Shown one piece after another: positions 17,473-25,477 of a stretch of DNA of 57,569 nt. Numbering within the stretch: the first letter of the stretch is position 1; the number at the start of each line of letters is the position of its first letter. The stretch is from Chloroflexi bacterium OHK40 (GTDB taxonomy: Bacteria > Chloroflexota > Chloroflexia > Chloroflexales > Chloroflexaceae), in contig SFCB01000062.1 in assembly GCA_004367505.1 (NCBI GenBank), positions 1-57,569 of the forward strand. The letters run 5' to 3'. Position numbers and translations under genes: made by a program. A model generated the notes under the pieces. It had not been told where the DNA came from and made no database searches. It saw only the letters and a list, made by a program, of their open reading frames with translations.

Positions 17473-18654
17473 ATGCGACGCATGCCCCTGCTCGCGCTGC
17501 TCCTGGCAGTGTGCCTGGTGCCCCTTGCCCTCGTGGCGGCCCCGGCCGCAGCCCAGGAGTCCGAGCCGCAGAGTACTACCCCAACGACCCTCACGCTCTT
17601 CACCAAATTCCCCGCACAGGAAGTTGCCGTCAATGAAAGCTTGAACTTCCCGCTCATCCTGCGCGCCCCGACGGCCCAGGTTGTACGCCTGAGCGTGCGT
17701 GATCTGCCCGAGGGCTGGACGGCCACGTTGCGCGGTGACGGCCGGGTGGTCCAGTCGGCCTTCGTCAACCCCGGCGAGGATACCCGGGTGGATCTCCGGG
17801 TCGAGCCAGCTGAGGGCGCACAGGCCGGCGAGTACACCTTCAGCGTTCTGGCCGAAGGTCAGGGCCAGCGCGCGGAGCTTGATCTCACGCTGGTGGTGCA
17901 GCAGCAGCTTCCGCCCCGACTGCTTTTTGATGTCGACCTTCCGGCTGTTCGTGGCGCACCCGACAGCACCTTCCGCTTCAGCACCACCCTGCGCAACGAG
18001 GGTAACGCCGATGTGAGCGTCAATCTGGTCGCCGAGGCGCCGGCGGGCTGGCTCGTGGAGTTTAGGTCCGGCGGCCAGGAAGTGACGAGCCTGCCGGTGA
18101 AGGCCGACGGTTCCGAGAGTATCAGTGTTGAGGTGCAGGCCCCCGAGGGCGTTGAGCTCGGCTCCTTCCCGATCTATGTGCGGGCCGAGGGCGGTGATCT
18201 GACTGCCGAGACTACCCTGACGGCCGAGGTTGTTGGCCAGCCTCAGGTTGCGCTCACCACGCCCGACGGCCGGCTTTCGGGCCAGGCAACGATCGGCGAC
18301 ACCGAGCCGTTCACCCTGATCGTGCGCAACAATGGTAGCGCGCCTGCCCGCAACATCAGCCTGAGCAGCACCCCCCCGAGCGGCTGGACGGTCGAGTTTG
18401 AGCCTGCCTCGATCGGCGAGTTGGCCCCCGGCGCCCAGATGGAGGTGACGGCGAACGTGCGCCCGGCAGACCAGGCGGTGGCCGGTGACTATGTGGTGAG
18501 CTTCAGTGCCCGCCCGGAAGAGGGCCGCAGCGCGTCGGTTGACTTCCGCATCACCGTACTCACCTCCACGCTGTGGGGCATCATCGGGATTGCCCTGATC
18601 GCCGTGGCGGTTGGTGTGGTGGGCCTGGCGGTCTCGCGCTTCGGCCGGCGCTAG
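17473..18654 (+). CDS. Secreted, membrane-anchored NEW3-domain protein
   Basis: A 393-residue exported protein. A signal peptide (basic MRRM, hydrophobic core, probable cleavage after AAPAAA near residue 27) is followed by three beta-sandwich repeats, each with the NEW3 pattern of a conserved Gly-Trp pair: LPEGWTATL, APAGWLVEF and PPSGWTVEF, with spacing of about 110 residues. A membrane helix at about 369-390 ends in a short basic tail SRFGRR, so the repeats would face outside. The ATG at 17473 follows AAGGAGGAC. An ABC ATPase and an ABC-2 permease follow on the same strand after a 578-base gap. NEW3-like domains resemble adhesion or carbohydrate-associated Ig folds. A role as a surface or accessory component is inference. 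Confidence 0.82.
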   Translation: MRRMPLLALLLAVCLVPLALVAAPAAAQESEPQSTTPTTLTLFTKFPAQEVAVNESLNFPLILRAPTAQVVRLSVRDLPEGWTATLRGDGRVVQSAFVNPGEDTRVDLRVEPAEGAQAGEYTFSVLAEGQGQRAELDLTLVVQQQLPPRLLFDVDLPAVRGAPDSTFRFSTTLRNEGNADVSVNLVAEAPAGWLVEFRSGGQEVTSLPVKADGSESISVEVQAPEGVELGSFPIYVRAEGGDLTAETTLTAEVVGQPQVALTTPDGRLSGQATIGDTEPFTLIVRNNGSAPARNISLSSTPPSGWTVEFEPASIGELAPGAQMEVTANVRPADQAVAGDYVVSFSARPEEGRSASVDFRITVLTSTLWGIIGIALIAVAVGVVGLAVSRFGRR

Positions 18655-18794
18655 CGCACGAACCCAGCACCAGGAACCGCAGAAGCGTAGCTGGACGGCG
18701 TTCTGACGCGTCCCAGCCCTCCGTAGCCGGCTCAACCTGTGAGCGGTGCGCTAAGGCGAAGCAGTGCTAGGGCGGCGTGGCTGTGGCGGTAGGT

Positions 18795-18831
18795 AGGGAC
18801 ATCGGGGCTGCTAGCGGGTTCCGATGTCCCT
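18795..18831 (+). terminator. Hairpin after the NEW3 gene
   Basis: AGGGACATCGG (18795-18805) pairs perfectly with CCGATGTCCCT (18821-18831) over 11 bp with a 15-base loop. No T-run follows. It lies about 140 bases past the stop and may end the NEW3 transcript. Confidence 0.5.
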
Positions 18832-18977
18832 GGCCCACGCGGTAGCGGCTTCCGATGGCGTGGGGATCGATACCAGAACCGGACGCCTCCCGGTGGCACC
18901 CTGGCCCTGTGCAGGCGGCGCAGTCGCACGCGGGCACCGAGGGGCCGAAGCCATTCGCCAGGACGACGATGGATCAG

Positions 18978-19080
18978 GCTTCCCCGGATGAGGGCAGGCG
19001 CTTCCAGTGGCCGGGTTGCCAGCCGCAGGCTGCCAGGCGCGTTGCTGCGGAAGCCTCACCCGGACGCGCTACCGCAAAGG
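18978..19080 (-). ncRNA. Possible degenerate cobalamin-riboswitch-like element
   Basis: Read on the minus strand, the order GGGTGAGGC, GCAGCAACGCG, GGCCACTGG and then CCGGGGAAGCC resembles the 3' half of a B12 riboswitch (GGTG, GCAAC, GCCACTG and GGGAAGGC boxes). The upstream half is not clear, and no minus-strand gene follows that would be controlled. It could be a relic or chance similarity; this is a weak call by eye. Confidence 0.2.
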
Positions 19081-19232
19081 CAAGGTTTCAGGTCGCTTGA
19101 CAGTTTGGGCGCATCCAGGGCTTGCTGCTGCCGTGGCTCTGTACCCGGTTCCCTGGACCCTTGCCAAAACGCGATAGCGTTCCCGGCACTTCTAACTCAC
19201 AGTGATCCTACACGCATGCACAGAGGAAAGCG

Positions 19233-20183
19233 ATGGATGATATCGTGATCCAGGCCGAGGGGCTCACCCGGAAGTACGGCGACTTCACCGCCGTGCATGC
19301 CCTGGATCTGTCGATCCGTCGTGGCGAGGTGTTCGGCCTGCTCGGGCCGAACGGCGCCGGCAAGACGACGACGATCCTCATGTTGCTCGGCCTCACCGAG
19401 CCCACAGCGGGCAGCGTGCGCGTGCTGGGCCTGGACCCGGCGCGCCGCCCGCTGAGTGTCAAGGCCCGCGTGGGCTATCTGCCTGACCAGGTTGGTTTCT
19501 ATGACTATCTGACGGCGCGCGAGAACCTGGCCTACACAGCCCGGCTCAACGGCATCCCCCGTGCCGAAGCGGCCACTCGGATCGAGGAGTCGCTCCGGCG
19601 CATGGGACTCGGCGAGGTGATGGACAAGCGTGTCGGCGCCTTCTCACGCGGCATGCGCCAGCGCCTCGGTCTCGCCGAGATCCTCGTCAAGCGTCCGGAG
19701 ATTGTGATCATGGACGAGCCGACCCTCGGCCTGGACCCGGAGGCGGCCCGCGAGTTCCTGGAGCTCATCCGTGGCCTGCGGGCCGAAGGCATCACCGTGT
19801 TGCTCTCCTCGCACTTGCTTCACCAGGTGCAGGCCGTATGCGACCGGGTGGGCCTCTTCTCGCACGGCCGGCTCGCGCTGGTAGGCCCGGTGGACGAACT
19901 GGCCCGCCAGGTGCTCGGTGGCGGCTACCGCATCATCATCGAGGCCGAGGGCGAGGCCAACCTGGAGCAAGCCCTCGGGCGCGTCGAGGGTGTGCAGCGC
20001 GTCAGCCGCACCGGCCCGGCCCGCTTTGTCCTCGATGCGGCGGGCGACCTGCGGGCCGCGGCCGCGCGGGCCGTTGTCGACGCGGGGGGGCGGCTGCTGG
20101 CCCTGGCCAGCGAGGCACCCAGCCTGGAGGAGATCTACGCGCGCTACTTCCAGAAGGAGGCGAGCCATGCTGGCACAGCGTAA
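19233..20183 (+). CDS. ABC transporter ATP-binding protein (CcmA/NatA-like exporter type)
   Basis: A 316-residue ATPase. Walker A is GPNGAGKTT (38-46), the signature is FSRGMRQRL (137-145), Walker B is IVIMDEP with catalytic Glu162, and the switch His lies in LLSSHLLHQ. The C-terminal extension after about 215 is the small beta-rich domain usual in ATPases of the ABC-2 export class. GAGGAAA precedes the ATG at 19233. Its stop lies inside the next gene (17-base overlap), so it is translated with that permease. The upstream NEW3-domain protein is a common neighbour of this class and may form part of the same system. The exported substrate is unknown. Confidence 0.92.
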   Translation: MDDIVIQAEGLTRKYGDFTAVHALDLSIRRGEVFGLLGPNGAGKTTTILMLLGLTEPTAGSVRVLGLDPARRPLSVKARVGYLPDQVGFYDYLTARENLAYTARLNGIPRAEAATRIEESLRRMGLGEVMDKRVGAFSRGMRQRLGLAEILVKRPEIVIMDEPTLGLDPEAAREFLELIRGLRAEGITVLLSSHLLHQVQAVCDRVGLFSHGRLALVGPVDELARQVLGGGYRIIIEAEGEANLEQALGRVEGVQRVSRTGPARFVLDAAGDLRAAAARAVVDAGGRLLALASEAPSLEEIYARYFQKEASHAGTA

Positions 20184-21162
20184 GGCTTCCGGCCCCATGG
20201 TGAGCGCCGAGCGCCGCGAGGGTTCACCATGGACAGGCTTGTGGGCCGTGGTGAGCAAAGAGGTAACCGACTACCTCACCAGTACGCGCATGTTCATCCT
20301 GGAGCTGATCACGGTGCTAACGGCGGCTGGCACCGTGTTCGTGGCGTCTGGGCGGCTCCGGGAGACGGTGGGCCAGGACCCGTACCTCTTCTTGCGGCTC
20401 TTCACCACCGGGCGCGAGCCGCTGCCGGCCTTCGTCGGCTTTCTGGTCTTCCTTGTGCCGATCATCGCCATCGCCCTCTCCTTCGACGCGATCAATGGCG
20501 AGTTCGGGCAGCGCACCATGTCGCGGCTGCTGGCCCAGCCGATCTACCGCGACGCCGTGCTGCTGGGCAAGTTCCTGGCCGGGCTCTTTACGCTCGCCCT
20601 GGTGCTCACCACGATCTGGCTGCTCATCGCCGGTCTGGGTATTTTGCGCCTCGGTGTGCCGCCGGGGGGCGAGGAGACGGCCCGGGTGCTCTGGTTCCTG
20701 GTGCTCACGATCGCCTACGGCGGCTTCTGGCTGGCGCTGGGCATGCTCTGCTCGGTCGTCTTCCGCCAGAGCGCGACAGCGGCGATGGCGGCCCTCGCCA
20801 CCTGGCTCTTCTTCATGATCTTCTGGGGGATCGTGGCGGGCATGCTGGCCCAGGCGCTGCGGCCGGTGCGCTTCGGTCTGCCCACGGAGTTGCTTGCCCA
20901 GGCCCAGTTAGAGCAGGCGCTCTCGCGGCTTTCGCCAAACACGCTCTATGTCGAGGCCACCGTGGCGCTGCTGAACCCGGAGGTCCGTTCCCTCGGGATC
21001 GTGCTGCCAACGCAGCTGGAAGGGGCCATTCTCGGCGCTCCTTTGCCGCTGGGTGAGAGCGTGATGCTCGGCTGGCCGCACCTGGTGGGCCTCGTAGCCG
21101 GCACATTGCTGCTCTTCGCCCTTGCCTACGTGCGCTTCCAGCGTAGCGAGGTGCGCGCATAA
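20167..21162 (+). CDS. ABC-2 type permease
   Basis: A 331-residue membrane protein with about six hydrophobic segments: one near residues 36-55 ([19 protein letters not shown]), others around [55 protein letters not shown] and [15 protein letters not shown], and a last helix at [17 protein letters not shown]. It is the ABC2_membrane_2 type that partners the preceding ATPase. The motif [13 protein letters not shown] followed by LLAQPI is typical of that family. I chose the ATG at 20167, with AAGGAGG upstream, overlapping the ATPase stop by 17 bases. The cytosolic N-terminus carries a short charged segment. A hairpin lies just after it. Confidence 0.9.
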   Translation: MLAQRKASGPMVSAERREGSPWTGLWAVVSKEVTDYLTSTRMFILELITVLTAAGTVFVASGRLRETVGQDPYLFLRLFTTGREPLPAFVGFLVFLVPIIAIALSFDAINGEFGQRTMSRLLAQPIYRDAVLLGKFLAGLFTLALVLTTIWLLIAGLGILRLGVPPGGEETARVLWFLVLTIAYGGFWLALGMLCSVVFRQSATAAMAALATWLFFMIFWGIVAGMLAQALRPVRFGLPTELLAQAQLEQALSRLSPNTLYVEATVALLNPEVRSLGIVLPTQLEGAILGAPLPLGESVMLGWPHLVGLVAGTLLLFALAYVRFQRSEVRA

Positions 21163-21194
21163 CTGCTGCTAGCCCGACGCTCCGTAGCCGCCTT

Positions 21195-21240
21195 CACCCC
21201 CTGCTCGCTTGCCCCGCGCGGGTAAAGAGGGCAGGGGGTG
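21195..21240 (+). terminator. Terminator-like hairpin after the ABC exporter
   Basis: CACCCCCTGC (21195-21204) pairs exactly with GCAGGGGGTG (21231-21240). The 26-base loop contains the self-complementary CCCGCGCGGG (21213-21222). A short GCGTTTCTT follows. It separates the exporter from the next LacI gene. Confidence 0.55.
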
Positions 21241-21357
21241 GCGTTTCTTGCCTAGCCGGGCTTCAGGGGCCCGGGCATGGGCAGTCGGGCACGAGGCAGG
21301 CGTGAGCGAACGCTGCAGGTGTGCGGAATGGCCCCTCGCACTCCCGCCGCAGCGCCC

Positions 21358-21398
21358 TTGACAGCGTGGGATTATCTGGTACGATGGAACCAGTTCCA
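21358..21398 (+). promoter_or_regulatory. Promoter and operator of the second lacI gene
   Basis: TTGACA (21358-21363) and TACGAT (21380-21385) are separated by 16 bases. The palindrome TGGAAC-CA-GTTCCA (21385-21398) starts at the -10 end and covers the expected start site. It differs from the locus 1 operator (GGAAACGTTTCC), so the two regulators should not cross-bind strongly. Autorepression is likely. Confidence 0.7.
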
Positions 21399-21446
21399 AC
21401 AGACGACAGCAACGAGCGTCAGGGTTGACAGCGAGCGGGAGCTGCC

Positions 21447-22454
21447 ATGGGGGCAACCATTCGCGATGTAGCGCGTGCGGCAAACGTTGGTCTCGGGACC
21501 GTCTCGCGGGTGCTGAACAACAGCCCCCTGGTGAGCCCGGCCACCCGCCAGCGCGTGCTGAACGTGATTGCCGAGCTCAACTACACCCCTAGCCAGATTG
21601 CCCGCAACTTCGCCTCCGGCAAAACCCTCACTGTTGCCACTATTGCGCCGTTCTTTACCCGCCCATCCGTTGTGGAGCGGCTTCGCGGCATCGAGTTGAT
21701 GCTCTCGGCGAGCAACTACAATCTGGTGGTCTTCAACGTGGAGACAGTCGAGCGCCGCGATGTCTGCCTGCGCGATGTACCCCGCCGGGACCGCACCGAT
21801 GGGCTACTGGTCATTTCGCTGTCGCCCCGCCCCCAGGAGGTGGCCATGCTCCGGCAAACGGGCGTGCCGGTCGTCCTGATCGACACGGTCGCCGACGGCA
21901 TGGCCGGGGTGTATGTCGACGATGTCGCTGGCGGCGATCTGGCGACCTGCCACCTGATCGAGCTCGGCCACCGCCGGATCGGCTTCGTGGGCGACTCGCT
22001 GGAAGAGGTACAGGCCTTTAACTTCACCAGTAGCCGTAACCGGCTGCGTGGCTACCTCCAGGCTCTCGAGCGCTATGGCATTGTGCCCAACCCCGCCTAT
22101 CAACGCCACGGCATCCACGGGCGCTACGAGGCCCGGGTGCTCGCACGCGAGTTGCTCCAACTCGCAGAGCCACCCACGGCCATCGTCGCGGCGAGCGACA
22201 CTCAGGCCATGGGTGTGTTAGAGGCCGCCCGCGACCTCGGGGTCGAGATACCGGCCTCACTCTCGGTCGTCGGCTACGACGACATCGATATTGCCGAGTA
22301 TCTCGGCCTTACAACCGTGCACCAGCCGCTCTTCGACAGTGGCGCCCGCGGCGTCGAGATCCTGTTTGCCGCGCTGTCTGGCGAACCGGTTGCCCCTGCC
22401 CACGAACTCCTTCCCATTAAGCTCATCCCACGGGCGACGACGGCCGCCTGCTGA
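21447..22454 (+). CDS. LacI-family transcriptional regulator, sugar locus 2
   Basis: A 335-residue LacI-type repressor. The HTH and hinge are at residues 1-58 (ATIRDVARAANVGLGTVSRV, then NYTPSQIARNFASG). The sensor domain has the family patterns LLVISLSPRP, HLIELGHRRIGFVGD, AIVAASDTQAMGVLEAARDL and VVGYDDIDIAEYLGLTTVHQP. The ATG at 21447 follows GGGAG, and it sits about 50 bases past an operator palindrome that overlaps its promoter. It is followed directly by a binding protein and two permeases of AglEFG type, so it probably controls them. The inducer is unknown; alpha-glucoside or alpha-galactoside is suggested by the neighbouring enzymes. Confidence 0.9.
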   Translation: MGATIRDVARAANVGLGTVSRVLNNSPLVSPATRQRVLNVIAELNYTPSQIARNFASGKTLTVATIAPFFTRPSVVERLRGIELMLSASNYNLVVFNVETVERRDVCLRDVPRRDRTDGLLVISLSPRPQEVAMLRQTGVPVVLIDTVADGMAGVYVDDVAGGDLATCHLIELGHRRIGFVGDSLEEVQAFNFTSSRNRLRGYLQALERYGIVPNPAYQRHGIHGRYEARVLARELLQLAEPPTAIVAASDTQAMGVLEAARDLGVEIPASLSVVGYDDIDIAEYLGLTTVHQPLFDSGARGVEILFAALSGEPVAPAHELLPIKLIPRATTAAC

Positions 22455-22548
22455 TCGCCCTGGCAGCCTGCGCGCGTGCCACGTCGGACCTGGACTTCTT
22501 ACTCGTGTCACTGCTCCTGGTAGCGACACGCTTCGTTCTCGCATCCGA

Positions 22549-22569
22549 AGCCCCGCTCGGGGCGGGGCT
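22549..22569 (+). terminator. Hairpin between lacI and importer genes
   Basis: AGCCCCGC (22549-22556) pairs with GCGGGGCT (22562-22569) around a 5-base loop, 95 bases after the regulator stop. There is no T-run. It may partly end lacI transcription or protect the following mRNA. Confidence 0.45.
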
Positions 22570-22667
22570 GTCCAGTTGAGCAAGAGGAGGTACGCTTGAC
22601 CCTCTGATGGCCCATGGCGACCACGTGAATGAGCCTTCGCAACAGCGATTGTTAGGAGGAGTGCACA

Positions 22668-24152
22668 ATGCGCATCAAGGGCTATGCAGTCTTTGCCCTG
22701 CTTCTGATCGGTATGATCCTCGCTGCCTGTGGTGGCGGTGGGGCAGCACAGAATCCCACGGCCGCTCCAGCGGCCACCGAGGCTCCGGCGGCCACTGAGG
22801 CTCCGGCGGCCACTGAGGCCCCCGCCGCGACGGCGGCTCCCAGCGCCACCGAGGCTCCCTCCGGTACGACCGGAACCACCGACTACAGCCGTATCAGCGC
22901 GGAGCTGGCGGCGGCCTTCAACCGCGAGTACGAGGGCACCACGGTGAGCCTGCTCCACGGCCTCTCCGGCGAGGAGGAGTTGCGCTTCCAGGCCACGTTT
23001 GAGCCCTTTGAGGAGGCCACTGGCATCACCGTGAACCTGGTGCCCGGCTCCAGCACCGAGACGATCGCGGTGAAGGTGGAGGGCGGCACGATCGAGGATA
23101 TCGTCAACTTCCCGCAGCCCGGCGCCATGGCCAGCTACGCGCGCCAGGGGAAGATCATCGACCTGAACCAGTTCCTCAACCCTGAGTGGCTCCAGGAGAA
23201 CTACAACCAGGGCTTCATCGATACCAACACTGTTCCCGATGCCAATGGTAACCCCATCCTGGGCGGTGTGTTCCAGCGCATCAACTTCAAGAGTGCCGTC
23301 TGGTACCCCAAGGCCGCCTTCGAAGAGGCTGGCTACACCATCCCCGAGACCTGGGATGAGATGGTCGAGCTTATGGACCAGATCGTCGCCGATGGTGATA
23401 CCCCCTGGTGCATCGGGATCGAGAGCGGCGGAGCTACTGGCTGGCCGGCCACCGACTGGGTCGAGGACATTATGCTCCGCACGACCTCGCTCGAGAACTA
23501 TGATGCCTGGACCCGTGGCGAGCTCTCCTTCGACTCGCCCGAGGTGCGCAACGCCATGCAGGTGCTGACCGACATCTGGTTCAACGACCAGTACGTCTAT
23601 GGCGGGCGCGCGGCGATCGCCTCCACGAACTTCGGCGATGCGCCCACCCCCATGCTCCAGGACCCGCCCCAGTGCTGGCTGCACCGCCAGGGCAACTTCA
23701 TCACCACCTTCTTTGAGACGAACGTGCCGGGTGTGGAGGCGGGCGTCGACTACGACTTCTTCTACCTGCCCCCGATCGATGAGCAGTACGGCAAGCCGGT
23801 GCTCTTCGCCGGCGACCTCTTCAGCATGTTCAACGACCGGCCCGAGGTGCGCGCGGTGATCTCCTACTTCACCACCTACGAGGCCATTCAGCCCTGGATC
23901 AAGCTGGGCGGTGGCGCGCTGTCGCCCCACCAGAACTCGGTGCTGGAGGACTACCGGAGCGACCTGGAGCGGCGCATGGCCGAGACGATCCTCAACGCCG
24001 ATAGTGCCCGTTTCGATGGCTCCGACCTGATGCCCGGTGAAGTTGGCGCCGGGAGCTTCTGGAAGGGGATGACCGACTACGTGAGCGGGAGCGCCAATCT
24101 CGACCAGGCGCTGGAGACGATCCAGAACGGCTGGGCGAACGTTCAGCGGTGA
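22668..24152 (+). CDS. Alpha-glucoside-type ABC substrate-binding lipoprotein (AglE-like)
   Basis: A 494-residue solute-binding lipoprotein. The signal peptide ends in the lipobox LAAC with Cys21. It is followed by a low-complexity linker built from AATEAP repeats to about residue 70, which would space the domain from the membrane. The binding domain is of the longer AglE/ThuE-like group: LRFQATFEPFEEATGITVNL, FINTD-equivalent FKSAVWYPKAAFEEAGYTIP, then PWCIGIESGGATGWPATDWV and FFYLPPID. AGGAGGAG precedes the ATG at 22668. Two AglF/AglG-like permease genes follow, separated by a perfect 16-bp hairpin. The transported sugar is probably an alpha-glucoside or related oligosaccharide. Confidence 0.88.
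   Translation: MRIKGYAVFALLLIGMILAACGGGGAAQNPTAAPAATEAPAATEAPAATEAPAATAAPSATEAPSGTTGTTDYSRISAELAAAFNREYEGTTVSLLHGLSGEEELRFQATFEPFEEATGITVNLVPGSSTETIAVKVEGGTIEDIVNFPQPGAMASYARQGKIIDLNQFLNPEWLQENYNQGFIDTNTVPDANGNPILGGVFQRINFKSAVWYPKAAFEEAGYTIPETWDEMVELMDQIVADGDTPWCIGIESGGATGWPATDWVEDIMLRTTSLENYDAWTRGELSFDSPEVRNAMQVLTDIWFNDQYVYGGRAAIASTNFGDAPTPMLQDPPQCWLHRQGNFITTFFETNVPGVEAGVDYDFFYLPPIDEQYGKPVLFAGDLFSMFNDRPEVRAVISYFTTYEAIQPWIKLGGGALSPHQNSVLEDYRSDLERRMAETILNADSARFDGSDLMPGEVGAGSFWKGMTDYVSGSANLDQALETIQNGWANVQR
22770..22823 (+). repeat. Three 18-bp tandem repeats in the lipoprotein linker
   Basis: Three nearly identical in-frame 18-bp units at 22770-22787, 22788-22805 and 22806-22823 each encode AATEAP; they differ at single bases. 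Flanking codons are decayed copies. Such repeats can vary in number between strains without breaking the reading frame. Confidence 0.85.
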
Positions 24153-24200
24153 CGGAGCGCTCACATGGGCTAAGGCGCAGCCCGATCCCGTGTGAGCGAG

Positions 24201-24236
24201 CCGGTCCACGGCGGTGAAGGCACCGCCGTGGACCGG
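24201..24236 (+). promoter_or_regulatory. Perfect 16-bp hairpin between binding-protein and permease genes
   Basis: Bases 24201-24216 pair without mismatch with 24221-24236 around the tetraloop AAGG. A smaller CGCTCACA/TGTGAGCG inverted repeat (24158-24165, 24191-24198) precedes it, and a GGGAGC/GCTCCC stem followed by CTCTTCTT lies at 24271-24304. No T-run follows the main stem. It is the counterpart of the hairpin at 6451-6519 in locus 1. Confidence 0.75.
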
Positions 24237-24358
24237 GCCAGGGGGGCGTGGGGAAGTACCGGCGTGCGGCGGGAGCAGGGGCTCAATGAAGCTCCCCTCT
24301 TCTTACTACCGTCCACCCTACGTGAGGCCAATGGCGGCCTGAAGACAGGAGAGCCGAC

Positions 24359-25477
24359 ATGATTCAGCAAACGAGCGAGGCCGACAAGCGGCCTGTCCCG
24401 TCGCCCGCAGCCGGCGCGTTGCTCACCGGGCAGTTCCTGGTCGGGCTTCTGGGCCTGGCCGTGACCCTTGGGCTGCTCTGGCTGGGCTTCATCTACCTGC
24501 GCGGCGCGCGCGAGACGAGCGTCCTCAACGCGGTGATCGCGATTGTCTGGGGCGTTGGCGGTGTCGGTGCGCTCTTCGTGACGGGTAATACCGTCATCGA
24601 GTCGTTGCCGCCCTACTGGCGCGACCGGGTGCGGCCCTTCCTCTTCTTCCTTCCTGGCGTCGGGATTCTCTTTCTCTTCTTGATGATCCCGACTCTGATT
24701 ACGCTCTATCAGAGTTTCTTCAATAATGATACGACCGAGTTCGTCGGCCTGAATAACTACATCGCCACCTTCACCGATCGCTCGATGCTCGAGTCGTTCC
24801 GCAATAACTTGATCTGGCTCTTCCTTGGCACCGCCGGTTGTGTGGTGCTCGGTCTGCTGATCGCTGTGCTCGCCGACCGCAGCCGCTTCGAGGTGGTCGC
24901 CAAAGCGATCATCTTCCTGCCGATGGCGATCTCGCTGGTTGGCGCGAGCGTGATCTGGCGCTTCATGTATGCCTATGCCCCTCCTGGCCAGCCCCAGATC
25001 GGCCTGCAGAACGCGATCATCACCGCCTTCGGTATCCCGCCCCAGTCTTGGCTCACCCTCCAGCCCTGGAACAACCTCTTCCTTATTCTGGTGATGATCT
25101 GGGGCTCGACTGGCTTCGCCATGGTGCTCTTCTCCGCTGCGCTCAAGGGCGTGCCTGCCGATATTACCGAGGCCGCTCAGGTGGATGGGGCCACCGAGGT
25201 GCAGACCTTCTTCCAGATCATTATTCCGTACATCCAGGGGACGATCCTGACCGTCACCACAACGATCGCTATTGGAACACTGAAGATCTTCGACGTCGTC
25301 TATGTGATGACTGGCGGCCAGTATGGCACTTCGGTGGTGGGTACCGAGTTCTATCGCCAATTCTTCACGAATCGCAACTTTGGCTATGGCTCGGCGATCG
25401 CGATCGTGCTCTTCATCGCCATTTCGCCGGTGATCGTGTACAACCTGCGCCAGCTTCAGAAGCAGGAGGGCTTTTAA
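24359..25477 (+). CDS. ABC sugar permease, AglF-like
   Basis: A 372-residue permease, longer than the MalF-like protein of locus 1 because two extra N-terminal helices (about 20-45 and 55-80) precede the core. The core shows FLFFLPGVGILFLFLMIP, a periplasmic stretch FVGLNNYIATF, FLPMAISLVGASVIWRFMY, and the EAA loop ITEAAQVDGATEVQTFFQII. This layout matches AglF-type permeases of alpha-glucoside importers. ACAGGAGAG precedes the ATG at 24359. The next permease starts at the base after its TAA, so translation is coupled. Confidence 0.9.
   Translation: MIQQTSEADKRPVPSPAAGALLTGQFLVGLLGLAVTLGLLWLGFIYLRGARETSVLNAVIAIVWGVGGVGALFVTGNTVIESLPPYWRDRVRPFLFFLPGVGILFLFLMIPTLITLYQSFFNNDTTEFVGLNNYIATFTDRSMLESFRNNLIWLFLGTAGCVVLGLLIAVLADRSRFEVVAKAIIFLPMAISLVGASVIWRFMYAYAPPGQPQIGLQNAIITAFGIPPQSWLTLQPWNNLFLILVMIWGSTGFAMVLFSAALKGVPADITEAAQVDGATEVQTFFQIIIPYIQGTILTVTTTIAIGTLKIFDVVYVMTGGQYGTSVVGTEFYRQFFTNRNFGYGSAIAIVLFIAISPVIVYNLRQLQKQEGF

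Larger units (their letters stand above)
18655..19232. other. 578-base stretch without a supported gene
   Basis: No open frame here has convincing coding character. It contains a terminator-like hairpin at 18795-18831, a cobalamin-riboswitch-like segment on the minus strand at about 18978-19080, a TTGACA at 19097-19102 without a matching -10, and an AACGC-GATA-GCGTT inverted repeat at 19168-19181 before the ABC gene. Confidence 0.6.

Noticed and set aside
18855-19100. An 81-codon plus-strand frame in the 578-base gap
   Set aside because: It has no convincing ribosome site and its composition is not like neighbouring genes; it overlaps the structured, riboswitch-like segment.
19233-20183. ATPase partner for the two sugar importers
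   Set aside because: Its length, C-terminal domain and overlap with an ABC-2 permease mark it as an exporter ATPase. MalK-type proteins carry a longer C-terminal regulatory domain.
22549-22569. Second LacI operator before the locus 2 transport genes
   Set aside because: The inverted repeat is a GC-rich stem-loop unlike TGGAAC-GTTCCA and is better explained as an RNA hairpin.
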